From NCBI GenBank assembly GCA_002456995.1, contig NTKC01000016.1, positions 1 to 36,144 on the forward strand: a stretch of DNA of 36,144 nucleotides, read 5' to 3'. Within the stretch, counting starts at the first letter, position 1; every line of letters starts with the position of its first letter. Positions 16,367-24,245 of this stretch are shown in pieces. The stretch comes from Candidatus Thioglobus sp. MED-G25. Its GTDB lineage: Bacteria > Pseudomonadota > Gammaproteobacteria > Arenicellales > UBA868. The position numbers were made by a program, and so were the translations under genes. The notes under the pieces were generated by a model. That model was not told where the DNA came from. It ran no database searches and saw only the letters and a program-made list of their open reading frames with translations.

Positions 16367-17251
16367 TTAAGCGCTTTCCAGGGCTACACCTTCTAGCGTG
16401 ACTCGGTGCATCAACCTTCGCTCGCCGTGGTAGTCATTCAGGGCGTGGTGCCAGGTGGCCCGGTTATCCCACATTGCAATCGAGTTCTCGCTCCAGCGAA
16501 AGCGGCAGGTGAATTCGGGTCGACTGCCGTGTTGGTAAAGATAGTCAAGAAGGGGCCTGGATTCTTCTTTTGTCCAGCCGTCGAAACGCAGGGTGAATTG
16601 CGGATTGATATAAAGCGCCGGACGGCCTGACAGTGGGTGTCGAATGACAACAGGGTGATTCGCGTCTTGACTGGCCGCAGTCGCGTTCCCGAGCCGATCA
16701 CCGATATCCGATTCGTCGCGCCAGCTCTGATAGGCTTGGGGGCCAAATACATGGCGGCTGGAATGAATCGCACGAAGGGAGTTCAGCATCTGCTTGAGGC
16801 CCTCTGAGAGACTGTCGTAGGCCGCATACATGCTGGCGAACACCGTATCCCCGCCTGAGTCGGGAACTTCCCGAGCGTAGAGGATTGAACCTGTTGCCGG
16901 GATTTGATCGTAAGAATGGTCGGAGTGCCATCGGCCACCGATGTTTGAGGTTTGGTCGGGCTCCTTGCGCACTTCGGCGATCAGCGGATAGGAAGGTACG
17001 GGCTTGAAAAATCGGTTCACATTAATCTTTCCCCAGCGCCGGGCAAAGTCAATGTGTTGCTCGGGGGTAAGATCTTGATTGCGGAAAAAGATCACACCGA
17101 AATCAGAAAAAGCGTGCTGAACCTCTTCGAATACGACAGTAGAAAGTCCGTTGGCGATATCCACACCATGGATCTCGGCACCGACCGCACCACTCAACGG
17201 ATGGATCTCTATGTGTCTATAGCCCGAGTCGGGAGTGGCCAGGTTAGTCAT
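16367..17251 (-). CDS. TauD/TfdA family 2-oxoglutarate/Fe(II)-dependent dioxygenase
   Basis: This 294-residue oxygenase would use O2 and 2-oxoglutarate to hydroxylate or cleave a small substrate. The iron triad is visible: H109 and D111 in RWHSDHSYDQIP, and the distal His, probably H268, in WDNRATWHHALNDY. The Arg in RRLMHRVTLEG (R283) should bind the 2-oxoglutarate carboxylate. HPLSGAVGAEIHGVD near the N-terminus is typical. TauD acts on taurine and TfdA on 2,4-D, but paralogues have many substrates and nothing here fixes this one. It is joined to the upstream aminotransferase by a TAATG overlap, so the two are translationally coupled and probably share a pathway. Confidence 0.9.
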   Translation of the reverse strand: MTNLATPDSGYRHIEIHPLSGAVGAEIHGVDIANGLSTVVFEEVQHAFSDFGVIFFRNQDLTPEQHIDFARRWGKINVNRFFKPVPSYPLIAEVRKEPDQTSNIGGRWHSDHSYDQIPATGSILYAREVPDSGGDTVFASMYAAYDSLSEGLKQMLNSLRAIHSSRHVFGPQAYQSWRDESDIGDRLGNATAASQDANHPVVIRHPLSGRPALYINPQFTLRFDGWTKEESRPLLDYLYQHGSRPEFTCRFRWSENSIAMWDNRATWHHALNDYHGERRLMHRVTLEGVALESA

Positions 17252-18582
17252 TAGTCAATTGTTTTTAGCGTTGTGTCCAGACTAATCGCCAGTCGATCGA
17301 CGATGTCAGAGAGCTGATTTTCGGACACAGTATAAGGCGGTGCAAGCAGCACATGGCTGCCCTGCCTGCCGTCCACAGTGCCTCCCATGGGATAGCAGAT
17401 CAGGCCGTTGTCCATTGCCGCGGATTTGAGTCGACGGTGCACCTCAAGCGTTGGATCGAATGGAGACTTGGTGCTTTTATCAGCTACAAATTCAAGACCT
17501 ACGAACAGACCCCGCCCGCGGATGTCTCCCACATGAGGATGCTCTCCAAATTGTGCGACCAGCGACTCCATCAGTAATGCGCCCATCGTCTGTACACGTT
17601 CCAGCAGGTTCTCTTGTTCAATAACGTGCTGTACTGCCAGTGCCGCGGCACACGCAACCGCATGGCCCAGATAAGTATGGCCATGCTGGAAGAAGCCGGT
17701 GCCTTGATGAATCGTCTGATAGATCTGTTCATTGACCATGACGGCGCCCACTGGCTGATAACCGCCACCCAGCCCTTTGGCAATGGCGATTAGGTCGCCG
17801 CAGATACCGTCCTGTTCACAGGCAAACAGTGTGCCGGTCCGGCCCATTCCACACATCACTTCGTCGAGTATCAAAAGAATTCCGTGTCGATCACAGATTT
17901 CCCGAATGCGCCGAAAATAACCGGGTTCCGGTGGTACTGCGCCCAGCGTGGCACCAACGACGGGTTCAGCGACAAATCCAATGACGTTTTCTGCGCCGAG
18001 TTCTAGAATTTTTTCTTCAAGTTCATCGGCAGCCCGCAGTGCATAGGTCTTTGCGGTCTCGTCAGTACGTTGTTCTCGGTAGGCATAGCAGGGGGCAATG
18101 TGATGAGCCTGCATGAGTAGAGGATCATAAGGTTGGCGCCGCCACAGGTTGCCGCCGGTGGCCAGGGCGCCCAGAGTGTTACCGTGGTAACTTTGACGAC
18201 GGGCGATGTACAGTCGCTTCGATGGTTCATCACGTTCTAAAAAATACTGTCGTCCCATTTTCAAGGCGGCTTCCATGGCTTCAGAGCCTCCACTGACCAC
18301 ATACACTTTATCGAGCGGGCCGGGCGCCCGGGTAGCGAGATGAGTCGCTAATTGTTCCAGCGGTTCGTTGGTGAAAAATGCCGTGTGGGCAAAGGGAATG
18401 GCATCCAGCTGATCTTTTATAGCGCGAATGACATCCGGGTGACTGTGGCCCAGGCAGGAAACAGCGGCGCCGCCAGAGGCATCGAGGTAGGTTTTGCCTG
18501 TCTGATCGACGATGTAGGCGCCGTCACCTGAGATCGCAAACGGCAGATTACTGTGCGGATTGCGGTGGAAAACGTGGGTCAT
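17251..18582 (-). CDS. Class III PLP-dependent aminotransferase (omega-amino acid / amine type)
   Basis: This 443-residue class III aminotransferase is distinct from the SpuC-like enzyme. The fold is complete: GKTYLDASGGAAVSCLGHSH at the N-terminus, VVSGGSEAMEAALKMGRQYF for cofactor phosphate contact, D240 in LILDEVMCGMGRTG, and the Schiff-base K269 in IAIAKGLGGGYQP. Relatives use 4-aminobutyrate, beta-alanine, diamines or DAPA-type donors, and I cannot choose among them. It is the first gene of the minus-strand run and overlaps the dioxygenase gene by one base (TAATG). A divergent epoxide-hydrolase gene begins 110 bp away, with nested inverted repeats between them. Confidence 0.9.
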   Translation of the reverse strand: MTHVFHRNPHSNLPFAISGDGAYIVDQTGKTYLDASGGAAVSCLGHSHPDVIRAIKDQLDAIPFAHTAFFTNEPLEQLATHLATRAPGPLDKVYVVSGGSEAMEAALKMGRQYFLERDEPSKRLYIARRQSYHGNTLGALATGGNLWRRQPYDPLLMQAHHIAPCYAYREQRTDETAKTYALRAADELEEKILELGAENVIGFVAEPVVGATLGAVPPEPGYFRRIREICDRHGILLILDEVMCGMGRTGTLFACEQDGICGDLIAIAKGLGGGYQPVGAVMVNEQIYQTIHQGTGFFQHGHTYLGHAVACAAALAVQHVIEQENLLERVQTMGALLMESLVAQFGEHPHVGDIRGRGLFVGLEFVADKSTKSPFDPTLEVHRRLKSAAMDNGLICYPMGGTVDGRQGSHVLLAPPYTVSENQLSDIVDRLAISLDTTLKTID

Positions 18583-18603
18583 CGTTTCGGTTGATTGCAG
18601 TAG

Positions 18604-18630
18604 GCATAAGTCAAGTTATTATGCTTTGAC
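18604..18630. promoter_or_regulatory. Overlapping inverted repeats in divergent promoter region
   Basis: GCATAA (18604-18609) pairs with TTATGC (18619-18624), and the interleaved GTCAA (18610-18614) pairs with TTGAC (18626-18630). They sit in the 110-bp gap between the divergent aminotransferase and epoxide-hydrolase genes, where an operator would be expected. TTGACA at 18626-18631 could also be a rightward -35 box, but no convincing -10 follows. Function is inference. Confidence 0.3.
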
Positions 18631-18692
18631 AGTATAGCGATATCAGCCGGAAGATCACGGTTTCGTTATTCGAAGAGCGGAGAAGGTGTGTC

Positions 18693-19685
18693 ATGCATGA
18701 TCTCGACTTTGTGGTTGTGAAGAGTAATGGTATCCGGTTGAAACTTGCTATGGCAGGAGACGGACCTCTTGTGATTTTCTCTCACGGCTGGCCAGAGAGC
18801 TGGTACAGCTGGAGACATCAGATTCCTGTTATTGCCGGCGCTGGCTATCGGGCGGTGGCTTATGATGTCAGGGGTTACGGAGAATCAGAAAATCCCTACC
18901 CCATTGAAGCGTACACAATCAAACAACTGGCAGCAGATGTCACCGGAATTATTGATGCACTGGGATATGATGAGGCCATTCTTTTCGGACACGACTGGGG
19001 TGGTCCGATCGCGTTAAGCACCGCCGCACTGTATCCCCATCGGATCAGCGCAGTGGGGAGCCTTTCAGTTCCGCACACCGGTCGTGGACCCAGACCAGTA
19101 CTGGATCACTGGCGGTCAGTGTATCGGGAGCAGTTTTTCTATCAGCTCTACTTTCTCAAGCAGGGCCTAGCGGAGCAGGAATTCGAACAGAATTTACAGC
19201 GCTCACTCTATCTCACGTACTGCAATTTTGATGGACGGGGTGTTAGGGCAAATTCAAGCCACAAGAGCCTTGATCTGGAATCGATCAAACGCTCGGATGC
19301 GAGTTTTCTCGCCGGCATGTACGAGCCCGAGACTTACCCAGACTGGTTGACCCCAGATGATCTGGCCTATCTGGTCGGTCAGTTTGAAAACAGTGGTCTG
19401 CGTGGACCATTTAACCGCTACCGTGCCCAGAACATAGATTGGTACCAGTTACCACAGCTTAGCCAGCCACTTGAGCAGCCAGCCTGTTTTATTACTGGGG
19501 TGCTCGATCCCGTGAACGCGTTCCTTTTTCACGGCACCCCGACCCGTGCGCGGATCGAAAAACACTATCACGATCTCGTGTTGTTTGAATTGCTCGAGGA
19601 TGTTGGACACTGGACCCAGCAGGAAGCGCCGACCGCGGTCAACGCGTTGCTATTGAAGTTTCTGGAGTCGGTCGGTGCTAAATAA
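18693..19685 (+). CDS. Alpha/beta-fold epoxide hydrolase
   Basis: This 330-residue soluble epoxide hydrolase would open epoxides to vicinal diols through an alkyl-enzyme ester. All expected residues are present: HGWP oxyanion motif at 31-34, nucleophile D101 in GHDWGGPI, lid tyrosines probably Y153 and Y243 (FNRYRAQNIDW), acid D272 in GVLDPVNAF, and base H306 in VGHWTQQEAP. AYDVRGYGESE is a common companion motif. No signal peptide is seen, so it is cytoplasmic. The ATG follows GGAGAAGG. The gene is convergent with the glutaredoxin-DinB fusion, with only 11 bp between stops. It may detoxify reactive epoxides or take part in catabolism. The substrate is unknown. Confidence 0.92.
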   Translation: MHDLDFVVVKSNGIRLKLAMAGDGPLVIFSHGWPESWYSWRHQIPVIAGAGYRAVAYDVRGYGESENPYPIEAYTIKQLAADVTGIIDALGYDEAILFGHDWGGPIALSTAALYPHRISAVGSLSVPHTGRGPRPVLDHWRSVYREQFFYQLYFLKQGLAEQEFEQNLQRSLYLTYCNFDGRGVRANSSHKSLDLESIKRSDASFLAGMYEPETYPDWLTPDDLAYLVGQFENSGLRGPFNRYRAQNIDWYQLPQLSQPLEQPACFITGVLDPVNAFLFHGTPTRARIEKHYHDLVLFELLEDVGHWTQQEAPTAVNALLLKFLESVGAK

Positions 19686-19696
19686 TGGTTATGGCT

Positions 19697-20491
19697 CTAG
19701 CGCCACGTTTTTTCGTTGTCCCAGATCTCCTTGGGCATAGGCAATCCCATGAAGTCAACTGTGTCAAGGGGTTGATCCGGTTTTATGTCGATAGATTCCA
19801 AGGTCAGCATCAGCTGGCGGGTATGTTGACCTGAATGCCAGGCTGTTCGTTCGAGTACTTCATGCAGTGTGACCTCACCATAATAGACCTTGCCGGGTTG
19901 CGTGAAATCAGTTGCCTCTCCGGTTTGTGTCCACCACAAATTTATCCGATCAGTCACAGCGTGTGCGAACTCCAAAAGGTCCTGACGCGTTGCCAATGCC
20001 TCGGGTAAGTGACTGACCAGCGCTTCGTAAGTGTACGGTGTGTCATGCTCGACACGATCTAGAAACACTTTGGGAATCTGGAAAATGTGGTAAGCAAGTT
20101 GCCGATAAGAACGCGGCCGATCTGGTAGCATGGAATCCAGCTGGTTCTCTGGAATCTGGCCCAGAAAACGCTGGGCTGCAGTCAGGATTGTATTGAGGCG
20201 ATCGATCAGGGTCGCCGGGTCTAACAGAGCGTGCGGCTGCCAGTCAAATCCTGCGACACGAGCCACATCTCGAAAGACTGCGCCATTGGCCCAGTCTGGG
20301 CCGCGTGCGACTATCGGTACGAGCCTCAGGCCCAGAGTTTCAAGTTCTTTAAAACCATCGGGGTCTTCAAGTACGTTGATGGACTCAAACGTCACCCCGT
20401 GGTCAAGCAGAAATTCCTTGGTCTTCAGGCAGCTGGAACAGCCTGGCTGCCAGTAAACTTTAAGCGGTAATGCGTTTTGGGTGCGGATCAT
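19697..20491 (-). CDS. Glutaredoxin-DinB domain fusion protein
   Basis: This 264-residue protein joins two domains. Residues about 8-85 are glutaredoxin-like: LKVYWQPGCSSCLKTKEFLL carries a C18-S-S-C21 redox pair, and RLVPIV at 56-61 gives the cis-Pro loop that binds glutathione. Residues about 95-264 form a DinB/YfiT-like helical bundle with a His triad suited to metal binding: H135 in LAYHIFQIP, and H219 with H223 in TAWHSGQHTRQ. DinB-superfamily members include bacillithiol and mycothiol S-transferases, so a thiol-dependent transferase or isomerase is plausible here, presumably with glutathione. That function is inference. It is monocistronic, convergent with the epoxide hydrolase and divergent from the TPR-sulfotransferase. 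Confidence 0.82.
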   Translation of the reverse strand: MIRTQNALPLKVYWQPGCSSCLKTKEFLLDHGVTFESINVLEDPDGFKELETLGLRLVPIVARGPDWANGAVFRDVARVAGFDWQPHALLDPATLIDRLNTILTAAQRFLGQIPENQLDSMLPDRPRSYRQLAYHIFQIPKVFLDRVEHDTPYTYEALVSHLPEALATRQDLLEFAHAVTDRINLWWTQTGEATDFTQPGKVYYGEVTLHEVLERTAWHSGQHTRQLMLTLESIDIKPDQPLDTVDFMGLPMPKEIWDNEKTWR

Positions 20492-20678
20492 GAATGGGTC
20501 TCGATTGGATTCAGTTGACGATGCCTGTACCGGATTATTATTGTTTCGGGGTCAAACGGCCACTGACGGTGTTTAGAGTATGCTGATAATTTTCGGTGTT
20601 CGGGTGTCTCTTGGATACAATGTCGTTCAGCCGGATTGTGACGGCTTTGAACGAACAAGGATTATGTAACCGGAATTA

Positions 20679-22337
20679 ATGGCACGAAAAGGGAAAAATA
20701 AGCGAAAACGCCGCCCATCCGTGCGTGCCCTGATGAGCAGGAACGCAAAGAAAGAGCGGAATATCCCGTATCTGGAGGAGCTGCAACTGGCCTTAAGTCA
20801 TCAGGCGGCGGGTCATCTTGGTCAAGCTGAAGAAATTCTGCAGCGTGTTTTAGCACATAAGTCTAATCATGCAATGGCCCTTAAATTACTCGGTCGCCTG
20901 TATTGTGACAGTGGCCGGGTGGAGCAGGGCATCCAGTGTCTCGAACGGTGTGTCCAGTGCGAGCCGGGTGAGTTGTCGAACTACATTGAACTCGGCCACG
21001 TATTACGGGTCACAGGTCGACGTGACGTAGCCGAACAGGTTCTGCTCAAAGGGATTGGCCTCAAATCGAATGATCCCCAGGCACATTATGAACTGGGGTG
21101 CCTTTACCATGACCAGACAAAACTCGAACTGGCGAGTGCTGAACTGAATCTGGCGCTCAAACTGAACCCGGATCACATTGCTGCCCGGCAAAGATTAGGA
21201 GAGGTTCACCAAGCTCTGGGGCAGAGCAGCGAAGCGGAAGCGTGTTTTCGCCGGGTGATCACAAAATCACCACATGACCCCGAGGCGCACCGAGGGTTGG
21301 CCTATCTGAAACGATTCACTGAATACTCGCCTGATATTCAGTCGATGGAGGCGAGTTACGAAAAATCCTCCGAACAGGGAATGGATCGCGTTGTGCTTGC
21401 ATTTTCCCTCGGTAAGGTATTTGAGGATCTTGAGCGCTACGATGAAGCGTTCGCCCACTATGAAGAAGCCAATCGGCTTCACCGCAGCCTTTATCAGTTT
21501 TCGATAGACCTCGAAGCGGCCTACTTTGAGACTTACCGCGAAGCTTTTACATCCGACTGGCTAACGGATACAACCAAGCACGCTATTGAAGATGCAACGC
21601 CGATTTTCGTGATCGGTATGCCGCGTTCCGGCACCAGTTTGGTCGAACAGATTTTGGCGTCTCACTCGAGTGTTTTCGGTGCAGGTGAGGTGTATCATTC
21701 GTCGGTGTTTGACAACCAAGTCGCACAGACAACCGGTCGACCGTTCCCACAGTCGATTAGTAGTGTTCCTGCCGAGGTCCTCACTCAATCAGCGCAGATC
21801 TATGTCAAGAATTTGTGTGCAGATGCCGATCAGAGCGCGCGGATCACCGATAAACTGCCGCACAACTTTCTGCGTGTCGGTCTGCTGTCCGCAGTGATGC
21901 CTCAAGCAAGAATTATCCACTGCGTTCGTGATCCGATGGATACGTGTCTGTCGATCTTTACGCATTTTTTCTCATCAGCTCACGGTTATGCGTCAGACCT
22001 TACGGAGTTGGGACAGTACTACAGTCTTTATGAGCGGCTCATGCAGGATTGGGAAGCGAGGTTTCCGGGCTGTATGTATAGAATTTCCTATGAGGACCTT
22101 GTTGCTAATCATGAGCGTGAAATCAAACAGCTGCTCGAGTATTGTGGGTTGCCATTCGAGCCGGGGTGTTTGCGGTTCCACGAGACGATGCGGGCAGTCA
22201 ATACACCCAGTGCGGTTCAGGTAAGACAACCCTTGTATCAAAGCGCGGTGTCGCGCTGGAAGCGGTACGAAACGCACCTCCAGCCCCTGCGTGCGGCGTT
22301 AACTGGCGGGGATGAACTACTCACTGATACAGATTAG
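20679..22337 (+). CDS. TPR repeat sulfotransferase family protein
   Basis: This 552-residue protein has an N-terminal TPR array and a C-terminal sulfotransferase domain. Residues 1-27 are Lys/Arg-rich with no signal peptide. TPR units span about 34-265 (for example AEEILQRVLAHKSNHAMALKLLGRLY and YELGCLYHDQ in helical pairs). The PAPS 5'-phosphosulfate loop is VIGMPRSGTSLVEQIL (about 311-326), and the 3'-phosphate-binding segment is CVRDPMDTCLSIFTHFF. It would transfer sulfate from PAPS to an acceptor held by the TPR region. The acceptor, whether protein, glycan or small molecule, is unknown. It is monocistronic and ends at a strong terminator facing the porin gene. Confidence 0.88.
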   Translation: MARKGKNKRKRRPSVRALMSRNAKKERNIPYLEELQLALSHQAAGHLGQAEEILQRVLAHKSNHAMALKLLGRLYCDSGRVEQGIQCLERCVQCEPGELSNYIELGHVLRVTGRRDVAEQVLLKGIGLKSNDPQAHYELGCLYHDQTKLELASAELNLALKLNPDHIAARQRLGEVHQALGQSSEAEACFRRVITKSPHDPEAHRGLAYLKRFTEYSPDIQSMEASYEKSSEQGMDRVVLAFSLGKVFEDLERYDEAFAHYEEANRLHRSLYQFSIDLEAAYFETYREAFTSDWLTDTTKHAIEDATPIFVIGMPRSGTSLVEQILASHSSVFGAGEVYHSSVFDNQVAQTTGRPFPQSISSVPAEVLTQSAQIYVKNLCADADQSARITDKLPHNFLRVGLLSAVMPQARIIHCVRDPMDTCLSIFTHFFSSAHGYASDLTELGQYYSLYERLMQDWEARFPGCMYRISYEDLVANHEREIKQLLEYCGLPFEPGCLRFHETMRAVNTPSAVQVRQPLYQSAVSRWKRYETHLQPLRAALTGGDELLTDTD

Positions 22338-22351
22338 TTCAGCTGGAAACT

Positions 22352-22402
22352 GGTCTGAAAAGTACAAAAGAAAAGGGCGCCATCTGGCGCCCTTTTCAGA
22401 CC
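22352..22402. terminator. Bidirectional terminator between sulfotransferase and porin genes
   Basis: A perfect 12-bp inverted repeat (GAAAAGGGCGCC at 22370-22381, complement at 22386-22397) encloses the loop ATCT. The A- and T-rich stem ends allow termination from both sides. An outer arm, GGTCTGAAAA (22352-22361), is also complementary to TTTTCAGACC (22393-22402) and could replace the lower stem. Both flanking genes are convergent on this element. Confidence 0.85.
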
Positions 22403-22439
22403 GGATAAACCGGGTCCTATTTACAGGATCAATACCTGT

Positions 22440-23261
22440 TTACAGGTTGTACATCCACTGTACAAAGACTGCTGTCTCAGCGCCTTCGTTGTCGATGACA
22501 CCCAGTCGCATGGTTGCGCCACCGAGGTCGACGTCGTAGTTGGCTGACAGGTCAGCATCACCACCAGTTTCGTCGTACTGCAACTTAAGACCGGAGACAT
22601 TCGCGAAGAGCGAGTTGCCATCGTCGCCAACGTCTTGGCTACTAAAACCAGCAGCTAAGGTCATACCCGCAACAGTGGTTGATGCAGCAACTTCAGTGGC
22701 GGCGTTGGAGTCTGTGTTGCGGTGCGCAGCCTGGATGTTGATGGAGCCCAGATCGATACCTGTGGCAATTGCCCAAGCGGCGAGGTCAGAGCCGTCGGCT
22801 TCGAACTGCGCAGACAGAGCTAATGGGCCAATGGCCGGACCGGTAATGACCAGAGAATCAGCAACACGGCCCTGGTAGCCAACGTGACCGGCGCAGGACG
22901 AACCTGAGTTCACACAGGTGACCCAGTCAGGACCCGTCATAACGGACCACTGAGAACCTAGGGTGGCTGAACCCCAGTCACCGCCAAATGAAACAGTGGT
23001 GACACGTGAGGTGTTGCCTGTATTGATGTGGCCGTCTGACATGTCGAGACCCAACTCAACCTTGCCAGATACTGTGTTGCCATTGCCCATGTCCGTACTG
23101 GACTTCCAACCAATGCGCGAAGCACCGTCTGACATCGACAGGTTCGAATCTTGGACGTTGATACGTGGCTTAAGTGAGCCGTAGAAGCTTGCGTCAGCAG
23201 CAACGACGCCGGGGACGGCGACGGCACTGGCAACAGCTGCGGCTAGTAGTTTTTTGTTCAT
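22440..23261 (-). CDS. Outer-membrane porin, small beta-barrel
   Basis: This 273-residue secreted beta-barrel protein has a typical porin signal peptide (MNKKLLAAAVASAVAVPGVVA, cleavage near VVA|ADA). The mature start ASFYGSLKPRINVQD and the following RIGWKSSTDMGNGNTVSGKV and WGSATLGSQWSV are standard for proteobacterial general porins. Alternating strands rich in Gly, Ala and Asp follow. Two cysteines (CVNSGSSC) probably close a disulfide in an extracellular loop. The barrel is short for the family (usually over 320 residues), so it may have fewer strands or shorter loops. It ends in WMYNL rather than the usual terminal Phe. The ATG has GAGGA 9 nt upstream. It likely lets small polar solutes diffuse in. 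Confidence 0.88.
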   Translation of the reverse strand: MNKKLLAAAVASAVAVPGVVAADASFYGSLKPRINVQDSNLSMSDGASRIGWKSSTDMGNGNTVSGKVELGLDMSDGHINTGNTSRVTTVSFGGDWGSATLGSQWSVMTGPDWVTCVNSGSSCAGHVGYQGRVADSLVITGPAIGPLALSAQFEADGSDLAAWAIATGIDLGSINIQAAHRNTDSNAATEVAASTTVAGMTLAAGFSSQDVGDDGNSLFANVSGLKLQYDETGGDADLSANYDVDLGGATMRLGVIDNEGAETAVFVQWMYNL

Positions 23262-23895
23262 AAAATGTGTTCCTCTATACGTATAAGGTTAAACAACGTT
23301 TGCTCGTACAAGCGACGCTAGTGTGTGGCAAAATTGGTAAAAACACAAGGCTTGTGGACTAAAAGCGACAAGGAAGTGTTGTAATTACACAACAATTAAA
23401 TCTGAATCGTTCAATGGAGCACAGTATAGTGGGTGGGGGAGTGTTTGTCGTACTACAGGATCTTAAACAAAAACAATGCAATTTTAGACTTTGCTAACCT
23501 TGTCGCTCCCCAAATGCACTCTCTTGTTATCTTAATTCTTGCTGAATGGGGCGTTGGACCATGAACTCGGACTCAAAGACTGTTAGAACGTGCTGCCTTA
23601 GCCAATATCCCCAGACTTCTTCGATGTGTCTTTACTACTGCAGTATGCAGCCGAGACCTCAAGTCCTGAATCCGAAAAGTACTGCCGTAGGTGTTTCGTA
23701 CGGCAGTTTGGTTGTAGTACGCGTTCGTAGCGCTGAAGAGATCGATGCGCGACCTGAGAGCCTGCGATACAATTGATTTTGACCATTTGCTGCAACTGCA
23801 GTCGGCCACCGAGGACTTGTTCTAGGGAAACCCCAACAGCAACCCCAAAACGGTCTTCACACAACTGATGAGTTGTTTTTACATGAGTTCCTAAA
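23262..23895. other. Gene-free stretch with several inverted repeats
   Basis: No reading frame in these 634 bp shows convincing protein-like sequence. It must hold the leftward porin promoter and the rightward lipoprotein promoter, neither with clear consensus boxes. Visible elements are TGTTGT/ACAACA (23377-23382 and 23389-23394), CACAAG/CTTGTG (23344-23356), GCGACAAGG (23365-23373) with its complement at 23498-23506, and a hairpin at 23681-23707. A small regulatory RNA is possible but unproven. Confidence 0.5.
23681..23707. repeat. 9-bp perfect hairpin in gene-free stretch
   Basis: ACTGCCGTA (23681-23689) and TACGGCAGT (23699-23707) form a perfect 9-bp stem with a 9-nt loop, followed on the plus strand by TTGGTTGT. 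It is far from any gene end, so it is not an obvious gene terminator. It might end an unannotated transcript or be an operator. Confidence 0.4.
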
Positions 23896-24216
23896 ATGAC
23901 TAAGTGTTTCCATATTATTGTTGCTTTAGCTTTTGTGTTGACCGGTTGTGCGTCGGTCCTGCCAGGAAAGGATAAAGCGCATACCCAGGCGATAAAAAAC
24001 AAGGTGCCTCCAGGTTATATTAAGGCTCCACGGAGCGAGCCACCCTATCGCTTGCGATCGATTAAATTATTTGGTTCCGGTGACTCTACTAAACCGTCTG
24101 GTCCTCAGGTGTATGACCCGGATTATGCCGAGTACCTCGAATGGAAGCGTTGGCAGGAATTCAAAGCTTACCAGGCATGGAAGGCAAAAAAGGAATCTCA
24201 GGCTCAGGGCTCCTGA
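23896..24216 (+). CDS. Small hypothetical lipoprotein with aromatic-rich C-terminal helix
   Basis: This 106-residue predicted lipoprotein starts with MTKCFHIIVALAFVLTGC, a lipobox (LTGC) that would make C18 the lipidated N-terminus. Positions after the Cys are ASVL, with no Asp at +2, so outer-membrane sorting is expected. A Pro-rich linker follows (VPPGYIKAPRSEPPYRL), and the C-terminus is a charged helix with regularly spaced aromatics (DYAEYLEW, KRWQEFKAYQAWK). I do not recognise the family. It is convergent with bamC, 29 bp away, and the aromatic helix recalls the YQQYQQFQRMAEYEEFLQW segment of that BamC. A role near the BAM complex is speculation. The ribosome binding site is weak. Confidence 0.7.
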   Translation: MTKCFHIIVALAFVLTGCASVLPGKDKAHTQAIKNKVPPGYIKAPRSEPPYRLRSIKLFGSGDSTKPSGPQVYDPDYAEYLEWKRWQEFKAYQAWKAKKESQAQGS

Positions 24217-24245
24217 ACTTTACGATTGCCAGGGTACCGAGGCTA

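Noticed and set aside
23136-23155. GGTTCGAATC, resembling a tRNA T-arm
   Set aside because: It is inside the porin coding sequence, with no acceptor, D or anticodon arms around it.
23546-23776. A 76-codon plus-strand frame in the gene-free stretch
   Set aside because: No Shine-Dalgarno sequence, no protein-like motif, and it spans the 23681-23707 hairpin.
23598-24002. A 134-codon minus-strand frame covering the gene-free stretch and the lipoprotein start
   Set aside because: It runs antisense to a convincing lipobox signal peptide, has low-complexity composition and no family resemblance.
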